This document shows, piece after piece, positions 43,438-52,896 of a stretch of 64,000 nucleotides of DNA. The first letter of the stretch is position 1; every line of letters begins with the position of its first letter. The notes below the pieces were generated by a model. It worked only from the letters and a program-made list of their open reading frames with translations. It was not told the DNA's origin and did not search any database. The DNA lies in NCBI RefSeq assembly GCF_004022705.2, contig NZ_RZOY02000004.1, forward strand, positions 434,001-498,000, in the 5' to 3' direction. The DNA comes from Mesorhizobium sp. M2D.F.Ca.ET.226.01.1.1 (GTDB lineage Bacteria; Pseudomonadota; Alphaproteobacteria; Rhizobiales; Rhizobiaceae). Both the position numbers and the translations under genes were made by a program.

Positions 43438-45579
43438 GTGGACCAGATCACCACCAACCCAATCGTCATCGGCATCGACGCTGGCGGCACCATGACCGAT
43501 ACGATCCTTGTCGATCAGGACGGTCACTTCAAGATCGGCAAATCGGCGACCACGCCGAAGAATGAGGCGGAAGGTTTCCTCGCCTCGGCGGAGGATGCGG
43601 CGGATGCCTGGGGCATCTCACTGCAGGACCTGTTCTCGGGCGTCAACGTGGTGCTCTATTCCGGCACCGGCATGCTGAACACGCTGTTGTCGCGCACCGG
43701 CCGCAAGCTTGGGCTGATCACCACCAAAGGCCTCGAGGACATGATCCTGATGGGCCGCGGCCTGCAGGCCTGGGCCGACTACTCCTATGCCGACCGCCTG
43801 CATGCCGTCACCCATCACCATCCCGATCCGCTGGTGCCGCGCCGCCGCACGCATGGCGTCACCGAGCGTATCGACCAGTTCGGCGACATCATCCTGCCGC
43901 TCTACGAGCACGAGGTGCATGCGGCCGCGAAGAAGCTGATCGCCGACACAGTCGAGGCGATCTGCATCATGACCGTGTTCTCACATGTCAATCCGGCGCA
44001 CGAGAAGCGCATCGCCGAGATCTGCCGCGAGGAGATCGCCGCTGCCGGCGCCGACATCCTGGTCTACACCAGCCACGAGGTGCGTCCCGTCATCCGCGAG
44101 CAGTCGCGGCTGAACTCGGTGCTGATCGAGGCCTACGCCACCTCGCGCGGCCGCAAGCAGTTGAAGGGCATCGAGGACGTCTCGAAGAAATACGGCTTCA
44201 AATATGGCGTGCAGACGCTGCTCTCCTTCGGCGGCCTGACCTCGATCAATCACCCGCGCCTGCACGAGACGATGATCTCCGGCCCGATTGGCGGCATCCT
44301 GGGCGCTGCCTATGTCGGCAAGCTGATCGGCAACGACTCGCTGATCTGCTCGGATATGGGCGGCACCTCCTTCGACATGGGCGTCATCACGCGCGGCCAG
44401 ACGCGGATCGAGAACGAGCCGCTGATGGACCGCTTCAAGCTCAACGTGCCGACGCTGCATCTCGACACGATCGGCGCCGGCGCCGGCATGATCCTGAAGG
44501 TCGACCCGCTGACCAGGAAAGTCTCGCTCGGACCGGAAAGCGCCGGCTCCGATCCCGGACCGATCTGCTTCGCCAAGGGCGGCACCGAACCGACCATCGC
44601 CGACTGCGACGCTATTCTCGGCCGCCTCAACCCGCATTATTTCCTCGGCGGCAAGGTCGTGCTGCAGGTGGAAAAGGCGCGAAAGGCCTTCGAGGAGAAA
44701 TGCGCCCGCGTGCTCGGCGTTGGCGTCGAGGAAGCCGCCGAAGGCATGATCGACATGCTGGAGGCCGATGCCAACAACGCGCTGCGCCGCGTCATTTCCG
44801 GGCAGGGAATCCATCCGTCGGAATTTACGCTTTTGTCCTACGGCGGCTCCGGCCCGCTGCATCTGGCCGGCTGCTCGCGGGGCATCGGCTTCAAGGACAT
44901 CATCACCTTCCAGTTCGCCGCAGCCTTCTCGGCCTTCGGCTGCACCACTGCCGATTTCATGCGCCGGCATTCGGTGTCGACGCAGATCGACATGGGCGCG
45001 CGGGCCAGCGACGACGAGCTGCAGGCTTTCGGCGCGAAGGTCACGAGCGTCTGGGATGACCTGACCAAGGCGGCGGTCGACGAAATGGTCGCCGACGGTC
45101 ACGCGCTCTCCAAGATCAAGACCGTGCCGTTCCTGATGATGCGCTACACCGGCCAGCTCGAGGACGTCGAGGTGATGGCGCCGCTGTCAGCCATCGGCTC
45201 GGCCGACGACATGCGCAAGGTCATCGCCGAATTCGAGGCGGTCTATGCTAAGGTCAACCACCGCGTTTCGCGCTATGGCGAGGCCGGCTTCTCGATCACC
45301 GAGCTTGGGCTGATCGCCACCGCCGACAAGGTCAAGCCCATGCTGGTCAAGCGGCCACTCGGCAAGTCCGATCCGGCTTCGGCCCACAAGGGCGTGCGCG
45401 AGGCCTATGTCGCCGGCCGCTGGCACAAGGCCAACCTCTACGAGATGGACCTGCTCCAGCCCGGCCATGAGGTGATCGGGCCGGCCATCATCGAACACCC
45501 GGCGACGACGCTCGTCGTCCACCCGCAGGATCGCGTCCATGTCGATGAATGGACGCTGCTGCACTACACCCACGCTTGA
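43438..45579 (+). CDS. acxA: acetone carboxylase-type beta subunit (HyuA family)
   Basis: A 713-residue protein of the hydantoinase/oxoprolinase A superfamily with an ASKHA ATPase fold. Landmarks are IGIDAGGTMTDTILVD (phosphate loop), LLSFGGLTSINHPRLHETMISGPIGGILGAAYVG, SDMGGTSFDMGVI, GAGAGMI and SYGGSGPLHLAG. Length and subunit order match acetone carboxylase, which makes acetoacetate from acetone, bicarbonate and ATP. I chose GTG 43438 over GTG 43408, because AAGGGAAAG is properly spaced before it. First gene of the acx operon; related acetophenone-type or other ketone carboxylases cannot be excluded. Confidence 0.9.
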   Translation: MDQITTNPIVIGIDAGGTMTDTILVDQDGHFKIGKSATTPKNEAEGFLASAEDAADAWGISLQDLFSGVNVVLYSGTGMLNTLLSRTGRKLGLITTKGLEDMILMGRGLQAWADYSYADRLHAVTHHHPDPLVPRRRTHGVTERIDQFGDIILPLYEHEVHAAAKKLIADTVEAICIMTVFSHVNPAHEKRIAEICREEIAAAGADILVYTSHEVRPVIREQSRLNSVLIEAYATSRGRKQLKGIEDVSKKYGFKYGVQTLLSFGGLTSINHPRLHETMISGPIGGILGAAYVGKLIGNDSLICSDMGGTSFDMGVITRGQTRIENEPLMDRFKLNVPTLHLDTIGAGAGMILKVDPLTRKVSLGPESAGSDPGPICFAKGGTEPTIADCDAILGRLNPHYFLGGKVVLQVEKARKAFEEKCARVLGVGVEEAAEGMIDMLEADANNALRRVISGQGIHPSEFTLLSYGGSGPLHLAGCSRGIGFKDIITFQFAAAFSAFGCTTADFMRRHSVSTQIDMGARASDDELQAFGAKVTSVWDDLTKAAVDEMVADGHALSKIKTVPFLMMRYTGQLEDVEVMAPLSAIGSADDMRKVIAEFEAVYAKVNHRVSRYGEAGFSITELGLIATADKVKPMLVKRPLGKSDPASAHKGVREAYVAGRWHKANLYEMDLLQPGHEVIGPAIIEHPATTLVVHPQDRVHVDEWTLLHYTHA

Positions 45580-45593
45580 GAAGGGCGAACGCC

Positions 45594-47789
45594 ATGCTGG
45601 ACAAACCCGCCTCCGCCCTGCGCATCCGCGAAAGGCTGATCGAATCCGAACGGCTGATGGAAGAGACCGGCTGCTATGATGGCATCACGGAACTTCAACT
45701 GCGCAACCAGGATCCGCTGAAGTTCGAGACGCTGCACACCAAATTGCGCGCCTACTGCGTCTCGGCGCGCGAGATGGCGCGGCGCATCTCGGCTTCGCCC
45801 GGCGTGCGCGAGGTCGGCGAAATGGTCGTCGCCATCTACACGCCGGAAGGCGACGCCATCGCGCTCTCCAACGGCATCATGGTGCATGTGCACACGATGA
45901 GCCGCTTCATCAAATGGATGATCCGCAACGGCTACGAGGAGAACCCGCAGATCCGCGACGGCGACATCTTCGCCAACAACGATGCCTTCATCGGCACCGT
46001 CCAGGTGCCTGATGTGATGGACGTGGTGCCGATCTTCCACTCGGGCAAGCTCGTTGGCTGGGCGGGCGCAGTCTGCCACGAGCTCGAAGCCGGCGGCATC
46101 ACGCCGGGCGGCGACGTGGCGCTCGCCCAGGAGCGCTTCACCGAGGGCCTGTTCGTCTGCGCCGAGAAGGTCGGCGAGAATGACGAGCTCAGGCGCGACT
46201 ATGTCATCCGCTGCGAGCGCAATCTCCGCATGCCGATCTACTGGGTGCTGGACGAGAAGGCCAAGGTCGCTTCCTGCATCGACATGCGCGAAAGCGTCAA
46301 GGCGCTGATCGACGAGATCGGCCTCGACTACTGGATGCAGGTGTCGAAGGAGTTCATCGAGGAGGGCCGCCGCGCTCAGCTCGCTCGCACACGCCAGCTC
46401 ACCGTGCCCGGCATCTATCGCGGCCACACCTTCTACGGCCACGTCACCGCCGGCAAGCCGGGCTATCAGCCGCTCGGCGATCCCGACTGGCTCTACAACA
46501 TCCCGATCGAGATGGAGATCACCTGCGACGGCAAGATCATCATGGACTTCGAGGGCACGCAGCCTTGGGGCTACCATTCGATGAACTGCACGCCGGCCGG
46601 CATGGATGGCGGCATGTTCGTGACGCTGACCCAGCACATGAACTTCGAGGGCCTGGTCAATGACGGCGCCTGGATGGCCACCGAGCTGAAGCTGCCGCAC
46701 GGCACCTGGACCAACCCCGACAACGAGATGGTGGCGACCGCTACGTCCTGGGCGCTGCTGCTGCCGGCCTATGGCGTCTTCCAGCGGCTGCTCTCGCGTT
46801 CGTTCATCGCCCGCGGCTTCGTCGAGGAGGCCTTTGTCGGTCAGGTCAACAGCCCAATGATCGAGATGGGCGGCACCAGCCAATACGGCACGCCCTTCGG
46901 CATGGCGCATTTCGAATGCGCCGCCGCCGGCTCGGGCGCGCTGGCCATCAAGGACGGGCTGGACACCGCCTATGTCGGCTGGAACCCGGAATCCGACATG
47001 GGCAATATCGAGATCTGGGAACAGAACATGCCGATGCTCTATATCGGCCGGTCCATCGTCCCCAACTCGGGCGGCGCCGGCAAATATCGCGGCGGCTGTT
47101 CCTTCCTATCGACCTGGCTGGTCTCGAAGACCGATCATCTCAGGCTGGTCACCTCCGAGCACTCCTCGCGCGTGTTCGACAATGGCGGTCTCTGCGGCGG
47201 CTATCCCGCGCCGACCTGCCAGAAGCATCGCGCGGTCCGCGACTCGAACATCTTCGAGCTGGCCGAAAATGGCGCGCCGCTGGCGCATCATACCGGCACC
47301 AATCCATATCGCTCGGAGTTGGAGGTGCGACTGGAAGGCGAGCATGTCACGCTGGAAGGGCCCTACATCACCGCGCCGCACAAGACGGGCGACGTCTTTA
47401 CCCATTCCTACAATGGCGGCGGCGGCTTCGGCGACGTGCTGGAGCGGGATCCGATCAAGACCGCGTGGGATGTCGAGAACGGCTTCCTCACGAGGCAAGC
47501 CGCTGAAGGCATCTTCGGCATCGTACTCGATGAGGACGAGGAAGGTTTTCCGGTCGCCAATCTGGAAGCCACCAAGCGCCATCGCGCCGAGATGCGGGCG
47601 AAGCGCCTGGCGCGTGCAAAACCGGTTTCGGAGTGGATCGCCAAGGAGCGCCAACGTGTGAAAGCGGCCGATTTCGCGCCCGAGGTGAAGAAGATGTACG
47701 CCAGCGCGATCAACCTGTCGTCGCGCTTCGCAAAAGACTTTTCGACCTTCTGGGATGTTGATGCCAAATCGACCTTCGGCGCGGAGTAA
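45594..47789 (+). CDS. acxB: acetone carboxylase-type alpha subunit (HyuB family)
   Basis: A 731-residue protein of the HyuB superfamily. It has YDGITELQLRNQDPLKFETLHTKLRA, VREVGEMVVAIYTPEGDAIALSNGIMVHVHTMSRFIKWMI, the DIFANNDAFIGTVQVPDVMDVVPIF metal-site region, and PNSGGAGKYRGGCSF near 500. GAAGGGCG lies upstream of the ATG, 14 bp after acxA. With acxA and acxC it forms an alpha2-beta2-gamma2 type carboxylase. Confidence 0.92.
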   Translation: MLDKPASALRIRERLIESERLMEETGCYDGITELQLRNQDPLKFETLHTKLRAYCVSAREMARRISASPGVREVGEMVVAIYTPEGDAIALSNGIMVHVHTMSRFIKWMIRNGYEENPQIRDGDIFANNDAFIGTVQVPDVMDVVPIFHSGKLVGWAGAVCHELEAGGITPGGDVALAQERFTEGLFVCAEKVGENDELRRDYVIRCERNLRMPIYWVLDEKAKVASCIDMRESVKALIDEIGLDYWMQVSKEFIEEGRRAQLARTRQLTVPGIYRGHTFYGHVTAGKPGYQPLGDPDWLYNIPIEMEITCDGKIIMDFEGTQPWGYHSMNCTPAGMDGGMFVTLTQHMNFEGLVNDGAWMATELKLPHGTWTNPDNEMVATATSWALLLPAYGVFQRLLSRSFIARGFVEEAFVGQVNSPMIEMGGTSQYGTPFGMAHFECAAAGSGALAIKDGLDTAYVGWNPESDMGNIEIWEQNMPMLYIGRSIVPNSGGAGKYRGGCSFLSTWLVSKTDHLRLVTSEHSSRVFDNGGLCGGYPAPTCQKHRAVRDSNIFELAENGAPLAHHTGTNPYRSELEVRLEGEHVTLEGPYITAPHKTGDVFTHSYNGGGGFGDVLERDPIKTAWDVENGFLTRQAAEGIFGIVLDEDEEGFPVANLEATKRHRAEMRAKRLARAKPVSEWIAKERQRVKAADFAPEVKKMYASAINLSSRFAKDFSTFWDVDAKSTFGAE

Positions 47790-47794
47790 GGACC

Positions 47795-48301
47795 ATGACC
47801 TCATACAGCAAGGAAGTCATCGCCGATCTGGTTGCCGGCACGCTGCCCTGGCCGCAGACGCGCCGTATCATGAGCGCCTACAAGGACGACGATCGTTTCT
47901 TCAAATATGTCGCGGTGCTGCAGGAGCGCGTCGGCTGGAAGGATCCGATCCTGCTGCCCGTCGGCGACCATCTTTTCATCTGCCAGAGCGGCAACGAGCG
48001 CGTGACGAAATGCGAGTGCGGCCACTCCTTCGGAGACTATCGCAAGAACTGGAAACTGAAGGCCGCGATCATCGTGCGCGACAGCGAGGAGACGCTGCGC
48101 GAGATCTACCCAAACAGCGACCTGCCGGACCCGGACTGGATGGAGATCCGCGAGTTCATCTGCCCGCAATGCGGCACGCTTCATGAGGTCGAGGCGGCGG
48201 CGCCCGGCTATCCGATCGTGCATGATTTCGAGCCCGACCTCGAAGGTTTCTATCGCGACTGGCTGGGCAAGCCGCTGGAGCCATTAGACAAGGGAGGCTG
48301 A
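47795..48301 (+). CDS. acxC: acetone carboxylase-type gamma subunit
   Basis: A 168-residue small subunit. It shows two Cys clusters, CECGHSF and ICPQCGTLHEVE, that could bind a metal, and YSKEVIADLVAGTLPWPQTRRIMSAYKD at the start, typical of acetone/acetophenone carboxylase gamma subunits. Placed 5 bp after acxB, and 7 bp before an SDR. Confidence 0.93.
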   Translation: MTSYSKEVIADLVAGTLPWPQTRRIMSAYKDDDRFFKYVAVLQERVGWKDPILLPVGDHLFICQSGNERVTKCECGHSFGDYRKNWKLKAAIIVRDSEETLREIYPNSDLPDPDWMEIREFICPQCGTLHEVEAAAPGYPIVHDFEPDLEGFYRDWLGKPLEPLDKGG

Positions 48302-48308
48302 TGCCGCA

Positions 48309-49079
48309 ATGGGCCGCGTCGCAGGCAAGGTGGCGCTCGTAACCGGGGCCGGGCTGGGCCTCGGCCGGGCGTCGTCGCTCTTGCTCGCGACGGAAGGCGC
48401 CAGGCTGGTCGTCAGCGACGTCGACGAGGGCCTCGCCGGCGATACGGCGGCGGAGATCGTCAAGGCAGGCGGCGAGGCATTGGCGCTACGTCACGATGTC
48501 TCGAAGCCCGAAGACTGGTCCACCGTCATGGCGGTGGTCGAGCAAAAATTCGGACGGCTCGACGTGCTGGTCAACAATGCCGGCATTGCCATCGCCAAAA
48601 ACATCGAGGACACGTCGCTTGAAGAGTGGCGGCGCACCATGGCGGTCAATCTCGATGGCGTGTTCCTCGGCTGCCAGGAGGGCGTCAAGCTGATGAAGAA
48701 ATCCGGCGGCGGATCGATTATCAATCTCTCCTCCATCGACGGCATCATCGGCGAGGCGGACCTAGCCGCCTACTGCGCCTCCAAGGGCGGCGTGCGCACC
48801 CTGACTAAGGCGGTCGCCGTGCATTGCGCCGAGCGGCGCTACGGCATCCGCTGCAATTCCATCCATCCTGGCTACATCTGGACGCCGCAGACCGAGAACT
48901 ATCTGCGCGACCTGGGCACGCTCGAGCAGGAGAAGGCCAAGGCGCTGTCGCGCCATCCGATCGGCTTCCTCGGCGAGCCCAACGACATCGCCTACATGGT
49001 CCTCTATCTGGCCTCGGATGAATCGAAATTCGTCACCGGCTCCGAAATGGTCGTCGACGGAGGCTATCTTGCAGTGTGA
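48309..49079 (+). CDS. SDR family oxidoreductase
   Basis: A 256-residue classical SDR: TGAGLGLGRASS (cofactor), VSDVDEG (Asp predicting NAD+), NNAGIA, NLSSIDG (catalytic Ser), YCASKGGV (Tyr/Lys), and VTGSEMVVDGGYLAV. It is 7 bp behind acxC in the operon and probably supplies or uses the ketone or hydroxy compound, for example as a secondary-alcohol or 3-hydroxybutyrate-type dehydrogenase. Confidence 0.9.
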   Translation: MGRVAGKVALVTGAGLGLGRASSLLLATEGARLVVSDVDEGLAGDTAAEIVKAGGEALALRHDVSKPEDWSTVMAVVEQKFGRLDVLVNNAGIAIAKNIEDTSLEEWRRTMAVNLDGVFLGCQEGVKLMKKSGGGSIINLSSIDGIIGEADLAAYCASKGGVRTLTKAVAVHCAERRYGIRCNSIHPGYIWTPQTENYLRDLGTLEQEKAKALSRHPIGFLGEPNDIAYMVLYLASDESKFVTGSEMVVDGGYLAV

Positions 49080-49097
49080 ATACGGAGACCGCTTGCG

Positions 49098-49925
49098 ATG
49101 ACCAACCTAACCGGCAGAAGTGCCATCGTCACCGGCGGCTTTTCCGGCATGGGCTTTGCCATCGCGACGGCACTCGCCAAAGCCGGCGCCAATGTCGCCG
49201 TCGGCTCCTACGTGGCGCCGCCGCAGGCGGGCAGGGCGGACGCCGCCTATTATCCCGGCGCCGACGAGGTCGAGCGTGTGCGGTCGGCCCTGGCCTCCCA
49301 CGGCACCAGGGTGCATGCCGCGCATCTCGACGTGCGCGACAGCGCGCTCACCGACCTCTTCTTTACCGAAGCGCAGGCGGCGATCGGCCCGGCCGACATC
49401 CTCGTCAACGCTGCCGGCACCACCGCCGAACAGCCGGTCTGCGGCCATTCCGACGCGCTTTGGGACAAGATCGTCGACACCAACCTCACCGGGGCGTTCC
49501 GTACGACCCGCGCGGTCCTGCCCGGCATGATCGAGCGCGGCTGGGGCCGCATCGTCAACATCGGCTCGACCGCCGCTTCCGTCGGCTGGAAGGACAATCC
49601 GGCCTACTGCGCCTCCAAGGCCGGCCTGCTCGGCCTCACGCGCTGCGTCGCGCTCGAAGGCGCTGCGCACGGCGTCACCTGCGTCATGATCAGCCCGACC
49701 TGGGTCGAAACCGAATTGATGCGCCGCAACGTGGCGCAGGTCGTCGAGCGCGAAGGCAAGGGCCGCAGCGCCGAGGAACTGATGGATGAATTCAGGAAAG
49801 GCAATCCGCAAGGCCGCATGATGCAGCCGGAGGAGATCGCGGCGCTCGCGGTGTTCCTTTGCTCGGATCTCGCCAAGGGGATCACCATGGAAAACATCCA
49901 GATCACCGGCGGAGCCTTATGGTGA
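49098..49925 (+). CDS. SDR family oxidoreductase
   Basis: A 275-residue SDR with VTGGFSGMGFA (cofactor), NAAGTTAEQ, NIGSTAAS (Ser), YCASKAGL (Tyr/Lys) and ITMENIQITGGALW. An insert around residues 38-60 (YVAPPQAGRADAAYYPGADEV) lengthens the region after strand 2. Eighteen bp after the previous SDR; last gene of the acx operon. Substrate unknown. Confidence 0.9.
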   Translation: MTNLTGRSAIVTGGFSGMGFAIATALAKAGANVAVGSYVAPPQAGRADAAYYPGADEVERVRSALASHGTRVHAAHLDVRDSALTDLFFTEAQAAIGPADILVNAAGTTAEQPVCGHSDALWDKIVDTNLTGAFRTTRAVLPGMIERGWGRIVNIGSTAASVGWKDNPAYCASKAGLLGLTRCVALEGAAHGVTCVMISPTWVETELMRRNVAQVVEREGKGRSAEELMDEFRKGNPQGRMMQPEEIAALAVFLCSDLAKGITMENIQITGGALW

Positions 49926-49984
49926 AACCCGCGCCGGCATGGAGCGCTTGCAACCGCTCGCAGCCGGCGAGGCATCCTGAAACG

Positions 49985-50623
49985 TCACGCCGCCTGCAAC
50001 TGAAGCCTTTTCAGCTTCGACACCACGGCCGCGCCAAGCATCTTTTCCGAATATTCGACCAGCAGCGCCCGCGCCTCCAGATGCGAAATGGCTTCGTCCG
50101 AATGGCCGCGCCGCAGCCAGAAGCCGTCGAGCATGGCGGCAAAGCCGCGCACGAAATGGTCGATCTCCTCTCTCGACCACAGCGGCGACAGTGCCGAGCC
50201 GATATTCGAGCGCAAGCGCTTGTAGAACAGCTCCTGCAGCCGGGCGTAACGCGGGTTGTGCGCGGCTTCTGCATAGAACGACACCCAGGCATTGGCCGTG
50301 TTGCGCTCGAACTTTTCTTCCGGGAAATTGCCGTCGACGATCGCCGTCAGGCGATCCCACCTTGTCTCGGCCTGGCGCAGATTGACCACCACCGCGTCCA
50401 TCAGGACACGGTTGGCGTAGCGCACCATCTCGAACAGCACCTGGTCCTTGTCCTTGAAGTAGTAGGTCAGGATGCCTTGCGACATGCCGGCTTCGTGGCA
50501 GATGCGGGTTGTCGTCAGGCCCTTCAGCCCGTCGCGCAGGAAGATGCGGTGCGCCGCTTCGATCAGCTCAACCCGCCTGATGTCCTCGATGCGAGTTCGT
50601 TGTTTCTTCGTCCTGGTCGCCAT
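49985..50623 (-). CDS. TetR family regulator (BetI-like)
   Basis: A 212-residue regulator. The helix-turn-helix is RRVELIEAAHRIFLRDGLKGLTTTRICHEAGMSQGILTYYFKDKDQVL (about residues 13-60). The C-terminal ligand domain has WVSFYAEAAHNPRYARLQELFYKRL and the FAAMLDGFWLRRG segment of BetI-type repressors. I chose ATG 50623 (MATRTKKQRT); upstream in-frame sequence to 50680 is AT-rich promoter. It is divergent from the alcohol dehydrogenase, so that gene or the betaine-type transporter is a likely target. Confidence 0.9.
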   Translation of the reverse strand: MATRTKKQRTRIEDIRRVELIEAAHRIFLRDGLKGLTTTRICHEAGMSQGILTYYFKDKDQVLFEMVRYANRVLMDAVVVNLRQAETRWDRLTAIVDGNFPEEKFERNTANAWVSFYAEAAHNPRYARLQELFYKRLRSNIGSALSPLWSREEIDHFVRGFAAMLDGFWLRRGHSDEAISHLEARALLVEYSEKMLGAAVVSKLKRLQLQAA

Positions 50624-50642
50624 GGGTTTCGTATATCCAGCG

Positions 50643-50670
50643 AAAATTTTGTACGCCCTAACAAATTTTT
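50643..50670. promoter_or_regulatory. AAAATTTTGT-N8-ACAAATTTTT inverted repeat
   Basis: A nearly perfect 10-bp inverted repeat (one mismatch) in the divergent TetR/alcohol dehydrogenase region, 20 bases before the TetR start. It has the size and symmetry of a TetR-family operator and covers the likely promoter. Confidence 0.55.
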
Positions 50671-50734
50671 GTATTGTCATATGATTTTGGCAGGCCTAGG
50701 CTGCGAAGGCAAGCAGGTGCCGGACGGACTATCG

Positions 50735-51772
50735 ATGACGTCGCACACACAAATGATGCGGGCCGCGGTCCTAGGCAGCTACGGCGAGCCGCTCGAGGTC
50801 ACCAGCGTGCCGCGTCCCGTCGCCGGCCCCGGTCAAATATTGGTGCGGCTGCAGTCCTGCGGCGTCTGCCACACCGATGTGCATATCTGGCGTGGCGAGA
50901 GCGTTCCGCCGCACGCCCCGTCGCCCTTCGTCATGGGCCATGAGGGCATCGGTCGCGTCGAGGCGATCGGCGAGGGCGTCGGCGGCTGGTCGCTCGGCGA
51001 CCGGGCCGGTGTGCCCTGGATCCACGACACCTGCCGCCGCTGCGACGAATGCCTGGATGGCTACGAATCCTTCTGCCAGTACCATCGCGCGCACGGCTTG
51101 AACGTGCCCGGCGCCTTTGCCGAATATGTCGTCTGCGACGCCGGCTTCGCGGTGGCGCTCCCCGAAACCATCGACCCTGTAACCACCGCGCCGGTGATGT
51201 GCGCCGGCATCACTGCCTATGGCGCGGTGAAGCGGGCCGGCTTGAAAGCCGGCGAAAAATGCATCGTCTTCGGCTGCGGCGGCCTTGGCCTCTATGCGGT
51301 GCAGATCGCCAGCCGGCTCGGCGTCGATGTGCTCGTGGTCGACCGCGATCCGGCGAAGCTGGACGTCGCCCGCCGCTACGGCGCGGCGGAAACCGAAATC
51401 GCCGACAGCGGTCTGCCCTCGCGACTGGCGGCGAAGGACGAAAAATACCACGCCTGCATCAACTTCGCGCCAACCACCGCGACATGGGACGCGATGATCG
51501 CGGGCATCCGGCCGCGCGGCAGGATCATCGCCGCCGCCATGGTGTTCCAGCCGGTGCCGCTCATCCAGGAATGGCTGACGGCCACCGGCGTCGTCATCAC
51601 CGGCACCAGCGTCGGCACAAGGCAGGAAATGCGCGAACTGGTCGCCATGCACGCAAAGCAGCCGCTTGAAACGACGATCGAGATCATCGGGCTCGAAGAG
51701 GTGTCGGACGCGCTTGTCTCCCTCGAACAGGGCCGGTCGAAAGGGAGGTACGTCATCAGCTTTGCGGACTAA
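50735..51772 (+). CDS. zinc-dependent alcohol dehydrogenase
   Basis: A 345-residue medium-chain dehydrogenase. Catalytic zinc residues are in CGVCHTDVH and GHEGIGRVEAIG. The structural zinc loop has four Cys (DTCRRCDECLDGYESFC). The NAD fold is VFGCGGLGLYAVQIA with VVDRDPAKL (Asp predicting NAD+). Start ATG 50735, though ATG 50753 in frame is possible. It may oxidise the alcohol precursor of the ketone handled by the acx operon. Confidence 0.92.
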   Translation: MTSHTQMMRAAVLGSYGEPLEVTSVPRPVAGPGQILVRLQSCGVCHTDVHIWRGESVPPHAPSPFVMGHEGIGRVEAIGEGVGGWSLGDRAGVPWIHDTCRRCDECLDGYESFCQYHRAHGLNVPGAFAEYVVCDAGFAVALPETIDPVTTAPVMCAGITAYGAVKRAGLKAGEKCIVFGCGGLGLYAVQIASRLGVDVLVVDRDPAKLDVARRYGAAETEIADSGLPSRLAAKDEKYHACINFAPTTATWDAMIAGIRPRGRIIAAAMVFQPVPLIQEWLTATGVVITGTSVGTRQEMRELVAMHAKQPLETTIEIIGLEEVSDALVSLEQGRSKGRYVISFAD

Positions 51773-51877
51773 GGACTGTTCCAGGCGGCCAGGGGAGTGG
51801 CGCGCGGAAAGAGGCTAGCGGCAGCCTCGCCACCAAGGATGAACCTGAACCATAACATCCAGACAGGGGAAGCGATC

Positions 51878-52819
51878 ATGCCGAATAGAATTAACAGACT
51901 GAGAAATGCAGGAATCGGCCTGGCTCTGGCGCTTGCCGCCACGACGCCCGGCCTCAGCGCCGAGCTCGGCGCCAAAGACGAGCCGATAAAGCTTGCCATG
52001 CTCGAATGGACCGGCGCGCACGTCTCCACCCACATCGCCGGACACCTTCTCGAAAAGCTCGGCTACAAGGTCGAATATGTGACGGCCGGCAATTTCCCGC
52101 AGTTTTCGGGTCTCGCCGACGGCTCGCTCAGCGCCTCGGTCGAGGTGTGGATGAACAATGTCGGCGACATCTATCCAAAGACGCTCGCCGCCAAGCAGAT
52201 CGAGGATATCGGCAAGCTCGACCTGAAGACGCGCGAGGGCTGGATCTATCCGAAATATATGGAGACGGTCTGCCCTGGCCTGCCGGACTGGACCGCGCTC
52301 AACAAGCCGGAATGCGTGCAGGCATTGGCGACGCCCGAGACGGCGCCCAACGGCCGCTTCCTGGATTACCCGGCCGACTGGGGCTCGCGGGCCGCCACCA
52401 TCCTTGCCGACAACAACATGCCTTACACCGCGGTTCCCTCCGGTTCCGAAGGCGCGCTGGTCGCGGAGCTTGAAGCCGCGGAGGCCGCCAAGAAGCCGCT
52501 GGTGATGATGTTCTGGGGCCCGCATTATGCGCTCGCCGAAAACGACGTCGGCTGGGTCACCATGCCGCCCTGCAAGGAGCAGACCAACGAGCATTGCATA
52601 ACGCCGCCCGATGTCGACAAGATCGTCTGGTCGGGCTTCGGCGCCAAGTGGCCGGCGGCCGACGCCTTCCTCAAGGCCTTCAAGATGGACGCCGGCGAGC
52701 AGGAAAAGATGATGCTGGCCGTCGACAAGCAAGGCAAGGACCTCGACACGGTCGTCAAGGATTGGATCGACAAGAACGAGGCAGTGTGGAAACCCTGGCT
52801 CGACGCCGCCAAGGGCTGA
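51878..52819 (+). CDS. betaine/choline-type ABC transporter substrate-binding protein (OpuAC family)
   Basis: A 313-residue solute-binding protein with signal peptide (LRNAGIGLALALAATTPGLSA, cleavage near LSA-ELG). LAMLEWTGAHVSTHIAGHLLEKLGYKVEYV and SASVEVWMNNVGDIYPKTLA match the OpuAC family. Several Trp/Tyr suitable for a cation-binding aromatic box are present (MFWGPHYAL, GWVTMPP). CAGGGGAAG precedes the ATG at 51878. First gene of the importer; 77 bp to the ATPase. Confidence 0.9.
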   Translation: MPNRINRLRNAGIGLALALAATTPGLSAELGAKDEPIKLAMLEWTGAHVSTHIAGHLLEKLGYKVEYVTAGNFPQFSGLADGSLSASVEVWMNNVGDIYPKTLAAKQIEDIGKLDLKTREGWIYPKYMETVCPGLPDWTALNKPECVQALATPETAPNGRFLDYPADWGSRAATILADNNMPYTAVPSGSEGALVAELEAAEAAKKPLVMMFWGPHYALAENDVGWVTMPPCKEQTNEHCITPPDVDKIVWSGFGAKWPAADAFLKAFKMDAGEQEKMMLAVDKQGKDLDTVVKDWIDKNEAVWKPWLDAAKG

Positions 52820-52896
52820 TCGGCCGCTATGCCTGGTAGAGGCTGAAAGCAATCGATGCCCGGCTCCCGGCACGTGGAGCCGGGCGAGCAATTCGC

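Noticed and set aside
49859..50734. Long N-terminal extension of the alcohol dehydrogenase frame
   Set aside because: It is antisense to the TetR gene; the dehydrogenase family N-terminus begins at 50735.
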